Shown: in pieces, positions 1 to 7,976 of the stretch
Layout of the letters: every line of letters begins with the position of its first letter
Position numbering within the stretch: the first letter of the stretch is position 1
Made by a program: the position numbers and the translations under genes
Notes under the pieces: generated by a model
What the model saw: only the letters and a program-made list of their open reading frames with translations
The model's database searches: none
Told to the model about the DNA's origin: nothing
Assembly (NCBI GenBank): GCA_902532675.1
Contig: CACAIY010000014.1
Span: 1-38,141, forward strand
Source of the DNA: an uncultured SAR86 cluster bacterium
GTDB lineage: Bacteria; Pseudomonadota; Gammaproteobacteria; Magnimaribacterales; Magnimaribacteraceae
Length of the DNA stretch: 38,141 nt
Direction: 5' to 3'

Positions 1-2
1 CT

Positions 3-434
3 AGAAAAAATCCTGTAAAAGAGAAATCAGATTATTCTCAAAAAGATCTAAATGATTGGGCAATTGTAAGAAACATAAAGATTAATTGGCCTAAGATATT
101 TCCCGTTAATAGTGTAAAAGCTATGCGAGGAGCATTTTTTGCTATTAATAAGGGGAGTATAGAAGAGTATTCAGAGGTTATATTTAAGTCTTACTGGACA
201 GATGGAAAAGATATTTCTTCAGACGATGTCTTATTGCAAATAATCAAGGCGTTTAATTGGGATGAGCAAGAATTTTTCCTATACATCAATGATCCGAATA
301 CCAAAGACAAGCTTATCAATAATACTCAAGAATTAATGGACAAAGGAGGTTTCGGTTCCCCTACATTCTTTGTGGACGAAACTAATATGTTTTTTGGAAA
401 TGATAGAATCCAGTTGATTAAAGAATTTTTATAA
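3..434 (+). CDS. DsbA-family isomerase, 2-hydroxychromene-2-carboxylate isomerase type (partial, C-terminal part)
   Basis: The reading frame is open to the left edge, so this is the last 143 residues of a longer protein; the first ATG, at 123, falls inside the domain and is not a start. The visible part fits the helical insertion and closing thioredoxin half of the kappa-GST/DsbA family. It has a 'KAMRGAFFA' segment, then 'GSPTFFVD' with the proline expected to be the cis-proline facing the active site, and 'FFGNDR' near the end. NahD-type members use glutathione to isomerise hydroxychromene carboxylates in aromatic degradation, but many relatives have unknown substrates, so the exact reaction is uncertain. 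The N-terminal active-site region is outside the window. The stop lies 6 bp from the convergent YfcG-like gene, with no hairpin between them. Confidence 0.7.
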   Translation, partial: RKNPVKEKSDYSQKDLNDWAIVRNIKINWPKIFPVNSVKAMRGAFFAINKGSIEEYSEVIFKSYWTDGKDISSDDVLLQIIKAFNWDEQEFFLYINDPNTKDKLINNTQELMDKGGFGSPTFFVDETNMFFGNDRIQLIKEFL

Positions 435-440
435 ATCCAT

Positions 441-1172
441 TTAATCTTTTAATTTTTTTTCTGCTTCTTCTTTTATCGTTTTAGAATCTTGCCCAAACAT
501 AGTTTTTAGACTTTCTTTAGAAATTCCCTTACCGAAATTTCTATTTTCCTTCCCCACATCCATGCCTTTTCTTACAGCAGGCCTAGACTTGATTACATCA
601 AACCATCTTCTTACGTTTTTAAAAGAATCTAGATCTACTTCATATCTTTTATAGGCTGTAACCCAAGGAAAAGAAGCCATATCGGCAATAGAGTATTCAC
701 CCGCTAGGAAATCTCTTTCTTCCAGCACCATGTTCATTACACCTAATAATCTGTCGTATTCATTCTTATAACGCTTCTCTGAATAAGTATGATCTCCAGG
801 GAAATTAGGTGCGTAATTAACAAAGTGACTGACTTGACCTGCCATAGGCCCTAAACCACCTATTTGCCAAAAAAGCCATTCTAAAACTCTGATTCTTTCT
901 TTATCGGACTGAGGAAAGAATTTACCTGATTTTTCACCTAAGTACATAAGGATTGCACCTGACTCAAAGACACTTATTTCTTCACCTCCTGGGCCATCAC
1001 TATCTACTATAACTGGCATCCTATTATTTGGACTGATTTTCAAGAACTCAGGTTTAAATTGGTCTCCAGCTCCTAGGTTTACAGGAATAACTTTATATTC
1101 CATTTCTGCTTCTTCTAGCATGATGCTTATTTTCCATCCGTTTGGAGTAGGTGCGTAATAAAGATCTATCAT
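441..1172 (-). CDS. yfcG: YfcG-like disulfide-bond oxidoreductase (glutathione transferase family)
   Basis: This 243-residue cytosolic protein is a Nu-class glutathione transferase of the YfcG/Ure2p-like group, which uses glutathione for disulfide reduction rather than classical conjugation. The N-terminal thioredoxin fold starts 'DLYYAPTPNGWK', with the Thr-Pro-Asn motif (residues 8-11) that replaces a catalytic Tyr, Ser or Cys. 'SPNNRMPVIVD' carries the proline of the glutathione site and 'FESGAILMYL' the glutamyl-binding Glu-Ser pair. The helical domain contains 'LEWLFWQIGGLGPM', typical of YfcG. It is about 28 residues longer than E. coli YfcG, with a Lys/Glu-rich tail after residue 210. 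Its ATG follows the stop codon of the acyltransferase gene directly, so the two are probably co-translated as the last genes of a leftward four-gene run. Confidence 0.85.
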   Translation of the reverse strand: MIDLYYAPTPNGWKISIMLEEAEMEYKVIPVNLGAGDQFKPEFLKISPNNRMPVIVDSDGPGGEEISVFESGAILMYLGEKSGKFFPQSDKERIRVLEWLFWQIGGLGPMAGQVSHFVNYAPNFPGDHTYSEKRYKNEYDRLLGVMNMVLEERDFLAGEYSIADMASFPWVTAYKRYEVDLDSFKNVRRWFDVIKSRPAVRKGMDVGKENRNFGKGISKESLKTMFGQDSKTIKEEAEKKLKD

Positions 1173-2051
1173 TTAATCTCTCCTTTCTTTGCTGCTAAGA
1201 AACTTGTCCTTCTCTTGCCAAATATCATATAACCAATTTTTTAAATCGTCTCTATAAATTTCATCTTCACTATAATCACCCCCTAAGAGCTTTTGGGGAA
1301 TATCAATTAAATTTACTTTAACGATTGCTTCATTCATTTCGCCACAAAGAAAAGCCCAGAAAGTCTTCTTATCGCTTTCATATTTAATAGAGAAATCTAT
1401 CATTTTATTTATATAAGGCATGGTAGATAAAGTTAGGCCTATTCCCCCGGGTTTAGGTAATAAGAGATTATTAAAAGGTGAGCTTTGTAAGTCCTTTTTT
1501 TCTTTAGTAAAACGAGTGCCTTCTGCAAAAATAAAAATTGAAACGGGATATCTAGAAAATCTAGTAAAAGATTTTTTCATGGAAGATATATCCTTTCCTC
1601 TTAGTTCTGGGTTTCGTTTTATCTTTTCTTCAGAGTACCGCTTAAGAAATGGCATATCCAACGCCCACCAAGCCAAACCTATGACGGGGACCCAGATTAA
1701 CACGTCCTTCATAAAAAACTTAAGCATAGGAATCTTTCTATTAGTAATGGATTGTAAGATAAAGATATCTGCCCAGGATTGGTGATTGGCTACACTGAGA
1801 TACCAGTTTTTTTTATCTAGTTTCTCAAAACCTTCCACCTTCCATTTAGGATTATGAAAGACTTTAATCCATAAGCCATTACAAAATATCCAACATTCAC
1901 CTATTAAAATAATTAAATGCGTAAATATTCTTTTTGATGATTCTAGGGGAATAATTAACTTAATAACCGCGAAACTGAGTAAGAAAATACACCAAAAGAG
2001 AGTATTTAAAACCAAAAATAAGAAACAGATCACTCCTTTTAGGAAACTCAT
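1173..2051 (-). CDS. 1-acylglycerol-3-phosphate acyltransferase-like membrane protein (YihG/PlsC family)
   Basis: This 292-residue inner-membrane protein of the PlsC/LPLAT superfamily probably transfers an acyl chain to a lysophospholipid-type acceptor. Two hydrophobic stretches (about residues 5-35 and 42-62) precede the catalytic part. The HX4D motif is 'NHQSWAD' at 89-95. 'FAEGTRFT' near 175-182 is the phosphate-binding block, a variant of the usual FPEGTRS. 'LPKPGGIGLTL' near 200 is the third block. Length and the W-rich N-terminus match E. coli YihG and the eukaryotic LCLAT group better than plain PlsC. It lies 36 bp downstream of an acyl-CoA dehydrogenase gene and abuts the YfcG-like gene, so a link to acyl-chain handling is likely. 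The acceptor cannot be deduced from the sequence. Confidence 0.82.
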   Translation of the reverse strand: MSFLKGVICFLFLVLNTLFWCIFLLSFAVIKLIIPLESSKRIFTHLIILIGECWIFCNGLWIKVFHNPKWKVEGFEKLDKKNWYLSVANHQSWADIFILQSITNRKIPMLKFFMKDVLIWVPVIGLAWWALDMPFLKRYSEEKIKRNPELRGKDISSMKKSFTRFSRYPVSIFIFAEGTRFTKEKKDLQSSPFNNLLLPKPGGIGLTLSTMPYINKMIDFSIKYESDKKTFWAFLCGEMNEAIVKVNLIDIPQKLLGGDYSEDEIYRDDLKNWLYDIWQEKDKFLSSKERRD

Positions 2052-2087
2052 AATTGGCCTTAAGGGTTCTTGAGAAAAAAATCTTCC

Positions 2088-3227
2088 TTAATATTCACTT
2101 AAAGTAGCGTATCTATCTACATGATAATCGGCATTACCAAAGACTTGCTCAGCCACTCTAGATCTTTTTAAGAATAACCCAACATCATACTCATCAGTAA
2201 CACCAACGCCTCCATGCATTTGTACCGATTCATTCGATACCAAGTGAGATGTTTCACAAGCTTTAAACTTGCAGAGACTTGAGAGTCGAGCTGTATCATT
2301 CGATTTCTCGTCTATAGCGTTCATCGCAGAAACAACTGCAGATTTAGTTAATTCTATCTCAGAATACATTTCAGCAGCTCTATGCTTTAGGGCCTGAAAG
2401 CTACCAATTAAAACGCCGAATTGTTTTCTTTCTTTTAAGTAATCAAGTGTTATCTCAAAAGCTTTTGAGGAATTTCCTAACATTTCAGCGGCAATAGCTA
2501 CTCTTGCAACATCCAGAACATTCTCAATAACAGAATAGGCATTGTGAAGATCGCCAAGCAAGTCATTCTTAGAAACGGTGACATTTTTTAATTCTATTTC
2601 AGCGCAATTCCTAGAATCAACCATACTTTGTTTTATTACTTTTAAATTCTTATTGTTCGAATCTACGCAAAATAATGAGATGCCGTTTGGATCGTCTTCA
2701 TCTCCTTTAGTTCTGGCGGCAACAATAATTAAGTCAGCTGAGTGGCCATCAATCACAAATGTCTTCTTGCCATTGATTACAAAATTATCTCTATCCTTTT
2801 TAGCGCTTGTAGTTATATTAGTTGGATTATGATGACTTCCTTCTTCAAGGGCAAAGGCCGTAGTAAGTTCTCCGGACACCAATCTTGGCAGGTAGTTAGA
2901 TTTCTGAGTATCATCACCTGCCATTTCTAAAAGACTAGCTCCTAATACCGCAGTAGAAAAAAGAGGAGAGGGGGTTAAAGTTTTACCAGTTTCTTCAAGG
3001 ATCCCGCCCATTCCCATCATTCCAAAATCAAATCCTCCATAGTCTTCAGATACCAAAATACCTGCCCAACCAAGTTCAGACATTTCTTTCCAAAGTTCTT
3101 GGCTGTAACCAGTTTCATTAGCCGTATCTCTAATTTCTCTGAAATGAGTAATAGGTGCATTTTTTTCAAGGAAATCTCTGGCAATATCTTTTAAGGATTG
3201 CTGTTCTTCATTTAGTATTAAAGCCAT
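2088..3227 (-). CDS. acyl-CoA dehydrogenase, small-type subunit lacking the canonical catalytic Glu
   Basis: This 379-residue flavoprotein has the full acyl-CoA dehydrogenase layout: helical N-terminal domain ('GWAGILVSEDYGG' near 55), middle beta domain, and C-terminal helical bundle ending 'QMHGGVGVTDEYDVGLFLKR'. The usual C-terminal 'EGT' block that carries the catalytic glutamate is replaced by 'AEQVFGNADYH', and the middle-domain signature reads 'FALEEGSHH' rather than the usual SEP.AGSD pattern. These traits match the partner subunit of heteromeric dehydrogenases such as mycobacterial ChsE1-ChsE2, where only one subunit supplies the base. The gene starts 15 bp after the stop of a second dehydrogenase that retains the motif, which supports a two-subunit enzyme. 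The substrate is not evident; steroid or branched side-chain CoA esters are known for such pairs. Confidence 0.88.
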   Translation of the reverse strand: MALILNEEQQSLKDIARDFLEKNAPITHFREIRDTANETGYSQELWKEMSELGWAGILVSEDYGGFDFGMMGMGGILEETGKTLTPSPLFSTAVLGASLLEMAGDDTQKSNYLPRLVSGELTTAFALEEGSHHNPTNITTSAKKDRDNFVINGKKTFVIDGHSADLIIVAARTKGDEDDPNGISLFCVDSNNKNLKVIKQSMVDSRNCAEIELKNVTVSKNDLLGDLHNAYSVIENVLDVARVAIAAEMLGNSSKAFEITLDYLKERKQFGVLIGSFQALKHRAAEMYSEIELTKSAVVSAMNAIDEKSNDTARLSSLCKFKACETSHLVSNESVQMHGGVGVTDEYDVGLFLKRSRVAEQVFGNADYHVDRYATLSEY

Positions 3228-3242
3228 ATTTATATCCTTATT

Positions 3243-4439
3243 TTAGTCAGGGAGTCCAAGAACTCTTTTAGATATTACATTCAGTTGAACTTCAGAAGTT
3301 CCTCCTTCTATGGAATTAGCTTTGGTTCTTAACCAATCTCTAGTAATGGCTAATTCTTCCGGAGTAAAACCTTCACCTTCCCAACCGAGAGCTTTAGAAC
3401 CCATAGCCTCTAAGAGCAATTCATACCTTAGTTTATTATGTTCAGTACCATAATACTTACTCATTGCAGCAGCAGGGCTTGGAGCGCCAACCTTGGTTTC
3501 TTCCCCTATCCTTTGCAGAGTTAGTCCAAAGGCTCTAGAGTTCATTTCGTGTTTTGCTACTTTTGATCTTAAGCTTGGATTGGCTATTTTTTTATCTGCA
3601 TCTTCTCCAACATATTGTTTACTTACTTTTGCTAAACCAGACATCTTCTTGCTACCACTACCGTCTCCACCTCCGGCCAGACCCATGTTCGATATCATAG
3701 TTCTCTCATGCTCCAAAAGCCTTTTAGCAACAGTCCAACCTTTGTTAAGGCCTCCAACTAAATCTTTTTTGGGAGCAGTTGCATCATCAAAGAAAGTTTC
3801 GCAGAAGGGGGATTTTCCACTTATAAGTGTGATTGGTCTGGTGGTAACCCCTGGTTGGTCCATATCAATAAGCAAGAAACTTATTCCATCGTGTTTCGGT
3901 TCTTGAGGACCAGTTCTGACTAGACAAAAGATCTTATCAGCTCTATCAGCATATGACGTCCATATCTTTTGTCCATTTATAACGTAATTATCTCCATCTT
4001 CAATGGCCTTAGTGCTTAAGCTGGCCAAATCTGATCCGGAACCTGGTTCACTATATCCTTGGCACCACCAATATTTTCCTTTGACTATTCCGGGAAGATG
4101 TTCTTTCTTTTGTTCCTCTGTTGCAAATTCTAAAAGAGCAGGGCCTAGCATCCATATACCAAAACTTCCTAAAGGAGATCTAGCTCCTATCGCACTCATT
4201 TCTTCTTGAAGAATTTTATTTTCTTCTTTTGAAAGGCCACCGCCTCCATATTCACTAGGCCAAGTAGGGCAAGTCCATCCCTTGTCTCCCATTCTTTCTA
4301 ACCAAATCTCTTGATCAGGGTGTGAGAATTGAGGATTCCTTCCTCCCCAACATACATCACCTGGTTTTCTCATTTCTGGAGGGCAATTAGCTTCAAGCCA
4401 GTTTCTAGTCTCCTCTCTAAATGTTTGTAAATCTGTCAT
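3243..4439 (-). CDS. acyl-CoA dehydrogenase, catalytic-type subunit
   Basis: This 398-residue acyl-CoA dehydrogenase should catalyse FAD-dependent alpha,beta-desaturation of an acyl-CoA. The family signature is 'CQGYSEPGSGSDLAS' (126-140). It is followed by 'WTSYADRADKIFCLVRT' of the middle domain, 'LNKGWTVAKRLLEHER' (231-246) and the C-terminal 'SIEGGTSEVQLNVISKRVLG', where Glu378 stands at the position of the catalytic base. A region rich in Gly, Ser and Lys (255-275) forms an insertion. It is the first gene of the leftward run with its partner dehydrogenase, an acyltransferase and a YfcG-like protein. The start at 4439 is preceded by the divergent promoter region shared with the alcohol dehydrogenase gene. 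Assignment as the active half of a heteromer is an inference from the pairing. Confidence 0.9.
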   Translation of the reverse strand: MTDLQTFREETRNWLEANCPPEMRKPGDVCWGGRNPQFSHPDQEIWLERMGDKGWTCPTWPSEYGGGGLSKEENKILQEEMSAIGARSPLGSFGIWMLGPALLEFATEEQKKEHLPGIVKGKYWWCQGYSEPGSGSDLASLSTKAIEDGDNYVINGQKIWTSYADRADKIFCLVRTGPQEPKHDGISFLLIDMDQPGVTTRPITLISGKSPFCETFFDDATAPKKDLVGGLNKGWTVAKRLLEHERTMISNMGLAGGGDGSGSKKMSGLAKVSKQYVGEDADKKIANPSLRSKVAKHEMNSRAFGLTLQRIGEETKVGAPSPAAAMSKYYGTEHNKLRYELLLEAMGSKALGWEGEGFTPEELAITRDWLRTKANSIEGGTSEVQLNVISKRVLGLPD

Positions 4440-4471
4440 TGTTAGTCCTTTAAAAGTTTATTTGTAAATTC

Positions 4472-4499
4472 TTGATTATAAAGATAATCTGTCTATAAC
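4472..4499 (+). promoter_or_regulatory. candidate sigma70 promoter for the alcohol dehydrogenase gene
   Basis: A TTGATT box at 4472-4477 and a TATAAC box at 4494-4499 are separated by 16 bp and end 22 bp before the ATG at 4522. On the opposite strand a TATAAT lies at 4476-4481, with a TTGTTA-like box 15 bp upstream of it, which could serve the leftward dehydrogenase operon. The 82-bp gap therefore probably holds two divergent promoters. Both are matched by eye only. Confidence 0.35.
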
Positions 4500-4521
4500 A
4501 AAACACTAACAGGGGTAATGA

Positions 4522-5574
4522 ATGAAAGCATATCAAGTAGTTGAAAACGGGAAACCTTTAGAGGAAAGAGATTTGGAGACACCAGCACCTCAAGGTAACG
4601 AAGTACTATTGAAGACAGTAGCCTGTGGCGTTTGCCATTCCGATGTTCATATACATGACGGATATTTTGATTTAGGTGGTGGTGTTCAATTGCCTTCACC
4701 TTTGCCAGGAGGAGAACCACTAACAATGGGTCATGAAATATTTGGTGAGGTTGTGGCTATAGGAGAAGATGTCGAAAGTATAAATATTGGAGAGAAATAC
4801 GTTGCTTATCCTTGGATGGGGTGTGGTGATTGCGATCTTTGTAATGATGATATGACTCATTACTGCATGAATAATTCTAATTTAGGAATCCATGTTGCTG
4901 GCGGTTATGGAGATCATGTTTTAGTACCCGATACAAAGTACTTATTTGATGCTGGCGATACCCCAGACAGTTTAGCTGGCAGTTATGCTTGTCGTGGGTT
5001 AACTGCTTACAGTGCCTTAAAGAAAGCCGGACCTTACAATAAAGATAACTCTTTAGTGATTGTCTCAGCTGGAGGGCTAGGTCTATTGGCTTTAAAAATA
5101 GCTAAAGCTGCATATGGTATAAGTCCTATAGTGGTTGATATTGATGATGAAAAACTTGGAATGGCTAGGCAATTAGGGGCTTCTGCAACTATTAACTCAA
5201 CGGAAGAAGGGGCTGCAGAGAAAATACTTGAATTGACTGAAGGAGGAGCAAGATCGATAGTGGATTTTGTGGGGGCTGAGGCTTCCGTTAATTTTGGATA
5301 TAACCTTCTAGCTAGAGGTGGCAGTTATGTTGTCGTTGGTCTCTTCGGAGGACAACTAACTCTTCCACTTCCTATGCAGGCTCTTTTTGAAAAGAAACTT
5401 ATGGGATCTTACGTAGGAAGCTTAGGCGATATGCAAGAGTTAATGGAATTAGTTGTTGCAAGCAAGATTGATCCTGTTGATGTAGAAATGAGGGACGTCT
5501 CTGAAGCCAATAAAACTCTTGAAGAGATGAAAGAAGGCAAGCTTTTAGGTCTAGTAGCGCTCACCCACGACTAG
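4522..5574 (+). CDS. zinc-dependent alcohol dehydrogenase (medium-chain, MDR family)
   Basis: This 350-residue cytosolic NAD(P)-dependent alcohol/aldehyde oxidoreductase keeps every zinc ligand expected. For the catalytic zinc these are Cys38 in 'CGVCHSDVH', His71 in 'MGHEIFGEV', and probably Cys157 in 'YACRGLTAY'. For the structural zinc they are the cysteines of 'GCGDCDLCNDDMTHYC' (101, 104, 107, 115). The nucleotide fold reads 'VSAGGLGLLALKIAKA', with an acidic 'VVDIDDEKL' at the end of the second strand, which favours NAD over NADP. Two ATGs lie close together, at 4518 (other frame) and 4522; the one at 4522 opens the family N-terminus 'MKAYQVVENGKP'. It stands alone, divergent from the acyl-CoA dehydrogenase operon and 2 bp from the convergent sirtuin gene. 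The substrate is unknown. Confidence 0.88.
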   Translation: MKAYQVVENGKPLEERDLETPAPQGNEVLLKTVACGVCHSDVHIHDGYFDLGGGVQLPSPLPGGEPLTMGHEIFGEVVAIGEDVESINIGEKYVAYPWMGCGDCDLCNDDMTHYCMNNSNLGIHVAGGYGDHVLVPDTKYLFDAGDTPDSLAGSYACRGLTAYSALKKAGPYNKDNSLVIVSAGGLGLLALKIAKAAYGISPIVVDIDDEKLGMARQLGASATINSTEEGAAEKILELTEGGARSIVDFVGAEASVNFGYNLLARGGSYVVVGLFGGQLTLPLPMQALFEKKLMGSYVGSLGDMQELMELVVASKIDPVDVEMRDVSEANKTLEEMKEGKLLGLVALTHD

Positions 5575-5576
5575 TA

Positions 5577-6302
5577 TTACAAGAATATTTCTGAAAAAAC
5601 TTCGGAAATATCTCTATTAATAACTAAATCGGCGATATGATCCATTTGCGTTGGTTCATTGTTAATTATGACAAGCTTCGATCCTGTTTCTTTAGCTAAA
5701 ACTGGTAAATCTGCTGCAGGAAAAACGGCTAAAGATGTACCTATGCAAATAAATAAGTCACAACTTATACTTTTTTTCTGAGCTATCACCATTTCCTCTT
5801 CAGGCATAGCCTGCCCGAAAGATATAGTTGCTGTTTTTATCAGTCCATTACATTCACTACATTGAGGCGGTTGTTTTGTTCTTTGGAATGATTCTTTTAA
5901 TTCAGCAAGATCATATCTTAATTGGCAATCAAGGCATTTTGCGTATGTTGCGTTTCCATGCAATTCTGTAATTCGATCATCACCAACCCCCGAATCTTGA
6001 TGTAAGTTATCTACGTTTTGAGTAATCAAATGAGATAAACCTTTCTTTTTCATTATTTCAGCAATCTTTTGATGTCCTGGGTTTGGCTTGGCTTTATTGA
6101 TATTCAGTTCATTAGAAAATTTTCTTTCCCATGACTCTTTCCTTTTCTCTTCGGAATTAACAAAATCTTGGAAATATATAGGTTGACTGGTTTTCCAGAT
6201 ACCTTTTGGGCCTCTAAAATCAGGAATACCTGAATTAGTACTTATTCCGGCTCCGGTAAAGAAGACAAGAGCTTCGCTTTGAGATATAAGCTCATTAAGC
6301 AT
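5577..6302 (-). CDS. NAD-dependent protein deacylase of the sirtuin (Sir2) family
   Basis: This 241-residue sirtuin removes acyl groups from lysine side chains while consuming NAD. The motifs occur in order: 'FFTGAGISTNSGIPDFRGP' (14-32) for NAD binding, 'TQNVDNLHQDSG' (94-105), 'ELHGN' with catalytic His115, and a zinc ribbon with cysteines 123, 126, 148 and 151. 'ATISFGQAMPEEE' and 'CIGTSLAVFPA' follow. The Tyr-x-x-Arg pair that marks the desuccinylase CobB/SIRT5 class is not present at the expected place, and the 'PDFRGPKGIW' segment recalls the SIRT6/7-like class, so I avoid the name cobB. It is a single leftward gene whose stop is 2 bp from that of the alcohol dehydrogenase, and it starts 66 bp from the divergent transporter gene. 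Protein targets cannot be told. Confidence 0.9.
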   Translation of the reverse strand: MLNELISQSEALVFFTGAGISTNSGIPDFRGPKGIWKTSQPIYFQDFVNSEEKRKESWERKFSNELNINKAKPNPGHQKIAEIMKKKGLSHLITQNVDNLHQDSGVGDDRITELHGNATYAKCLDCQLRYDLAELKESFQRTKQPPQCSECNGLIKTATISFGQAMPEEEMVIAQKKSISCDLFICIGTSLAVFPAADLPVLAKETGSKLVIINNEPTQMDHIADLVINRDISEVFSEIFL

Positions 6303-6368
6303 AATACTTATTTAGATTATTCATTTTTTTTATTAGACTGAGTGTATTAAATAATAAATAAAGAAGTT

Positions 6369-7073
6369 TTGGAAAATTTATCTTTAAGTCAAGAATCACT
6401 TTGGTTGATAACCGTAGTTTACGATTTAGGTTTAGCTTTAATTCTGTATAGATTCTTTGGGAAATACGGATTGTATGTTGCCGTTGTTTTAGGAATTGTT
6501 TTAGGAAACTTACAAGGTGGAAAAGTAAGCGAGCTCATTATTTTTGGCACTACTTATAAGGTTAGTATGGGGGCAATCTTATATTCTGGTATCTACTTTG
6601 CTACTGATGTATTGAATGAGAAATATGGTAGAAAAGAAGCAAATAGGGCGGTAATGCTTGGTTTTGTTGCCAATATAGCTGTAATGATTACTTTAGTTTT
6701 AAGTGTTCAATTTAAGCCTTCAAGTATAACTGGTTCTGCTTTAGAAGTTCATAATGCTATATCAACGCTTGCCTACTATTCGCCAGCTTTTGTAATTGGT
6801 TCATTAACTGCTTACCTCGTTAGCCAAACCTTTGATGTATGGTTTTTTAATAAGTTAAAAGAAATAACAGGAGAATCAAAACTATGGTTAAGAAATAATT
6901 TATCAACAATTACTTCTCAGCTAATTGACACTTTGATTTATCAATTTACTTGGATAATTGCTACAGGCATGGATTGGGAAACCGCACTTATGCTTGCTTT
7001 AACTAAATATGTCTTTAAAGTTTTAATAGCTTTAATTGATACAGTATTTATATACTGGGTAAAGAAATGGTAA
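6369..7073 (+). CDS. yhhQ: queuosine precursor transporter (YhhQ/Vut_1 family)
   Basis: This 234-residue integral inner-membrane protein has about six hydrophobic segments. The family fingerprint is clear: 'YGLYVAVVLGIVLGNLQGGK', a Phe-Gly turn 'IIFGTTYKVSMG', and the charged 'DVLNEKYGRKEANRAV' loop, which is the most conserved stretch of YhhQ proteins. YhhQ takes up preQ0/preQ1 for making queuosine in tRNA. The frame starts with TTG at 6369, behind an 'aaagaag' ribosome site; there is no ATG or GTG that would keep the N-terminus. No preQ1 riboswitch is recognisable in the 66 bp upstream. The stop is 4 bp before the GTG of nadK, so both genes are probably one transcript. Confidence 0.85.
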   Translation: MENLSLSQESLWLITVVYDLGLALILYRFFGKYGLYVAVVLGIVLGNLQGGKVSELIIFGTTYKVSMGAILYSGIYFATDVLNEKYGRKEANRAVMLGFVANIAVMITLVLSVQFKPSSITGSALEVHNAISTLAYYSPAFVIGSLTAYLVSQTFDVWFFNKLKEITGESKLWLRNNLSTITSQLIDTLIYQFTWIIATGMDWETALMLALTKYVFKVLIALIDTVFIYWVKKW

Positions 7074-7077
7074 AAAC

Positions 7078-7941
7078 GTGAAAAAGAATTTTAGAAATGC
7101 TGCTATTTATACTTCTTTGAATTTTAAAAAAGTACAAAAGATTGCAAGTCAAATTTATGAAGTATTAGATAATCTAGATGTATCTGTTCACCTAACTGAA
7201 AGCTTAGAGAGCTTGAGTAAGAAAAAATCTTTGTCAGATAGGAGTATAGTAAAAAAATCTGATTTACTTATTTCAATAGGGGGAGATGGATCTTTATTAA
7301 GCTCTGCCAGAAGATACGGTTTTTCAGGCTTACCTTTGCTTGGAATAAACTTAGGTAACTTAGGATTTTTAACTGATATTCTCCCAGAGGACTTAACTTC
7401 AAGCTTGATTGAAGTGATAAAGGGTAAGTATCTGAAAGATAAAAGATTTTTTTTAGAAGCTTCTGTCAATAATTCTCTAAAGAGCGATATCGCATTAAAT
7501 GAAATAGTTATACATTCTGGATCTATAGCGCAACTTATGGAGTATGAAGTTTTTGTTGATGAAACTTTTGTTTATAGGCAGAGGGCAGATGGATTGATTG
7601 TGAATACTCCTACTGGGTCAACAGCGTACTCTCTATCTGGAGGAGGGCCTATAGTGCATCCAGAAGTTAAAGCTATTACTTTAATGCCTATGTTCCCTCA
7701 TAGCTTGAGCGCTAGCCCGTTGCTTGTAAAAGAAGAAAGCAATATAACAATAAAAATAATAAGTGGGAATAAATCGATGCTTAGCTTAGATAGTCATAAT
7801 TCTATTCCATTAAAGAGAGGAGACATTATAGACGTCTCAAAAAGCAAAAAACCTCTTATTTTAATCCACCCAAATGATCATAATTTTTATTCAGCCTGTA
7901 GAAATAAGCTTGGCTGGAGCGAAAGATTATCAAAATCTTAA
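7078..7941 (+). CDS. nadK: NAD kinase
   Basis: This 287-residue cytosolic enzyme phosphorylates NAD to NADP. The GGDGS nucleotide motif is at 68-72, followed by 'LGINLGNLGFLTDI' (88-101), the 'ALNEIVIHSG' strand, and the diagnostic 'TPTGSTAYSLSGGGPIVHP'. The length is close to E. coli NadK (292). The start is GTG at 7078, four bases after the transporter stop; the next in-frame ATG would remove conserved parts. It is the second gene of a short rightward pair and lies 35 bp before the polysaccharide export gene. Confidence 0.95.
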   Translation: MKKNFRNAAIYTSLNFKKVQKIASQIYEVLDNLDVSVHLTESLESLSKKKSLSDRSIVKKSDLLISIGGDGSLLSSARRYGFSGLPLLGINLGNLGFLTDILPEDLTSSLIEVIKGKYLKDKRFFLEASVNNSLKSDIALNEIVIHSGSIAQLMEYEVFVDETFVYRQRADGLIVNTPTGSTAYSLSGGGPIVHPEVKAITLMPMFPHSLSASPLLVKEESNITIKIISGNKSMLSLDSHNSIPLKRGDIIDVSKSKKPLILIHPNDHNFYSACRNKLGWSERLSKS

Positions 7942-7976
7942 ATAAGAAAGTAGATAATTTATGAAAGCAAGATAAA

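Noticed and set aside
123-125. ATG at 123 as the start of the first gene
   Set aside because: The same frame is open to the left edge and encodes family-like sequence before it, so the gene is truncated by the window.
3493-3906. Rightward frame opposite the acyl-CoA dehydrogenase gene, and similar long frames opposite other genes
   Set aside because: They mirror well-conserved genes on the other strand and have no family features or ribosome sites.
6303-6368. preQ1 riboswitch before the queuosine-precursor transporter
   Set aside because: The 66-bp gap is AT-rich with no recognisable preQ1 aptamer stem or conserved tail.
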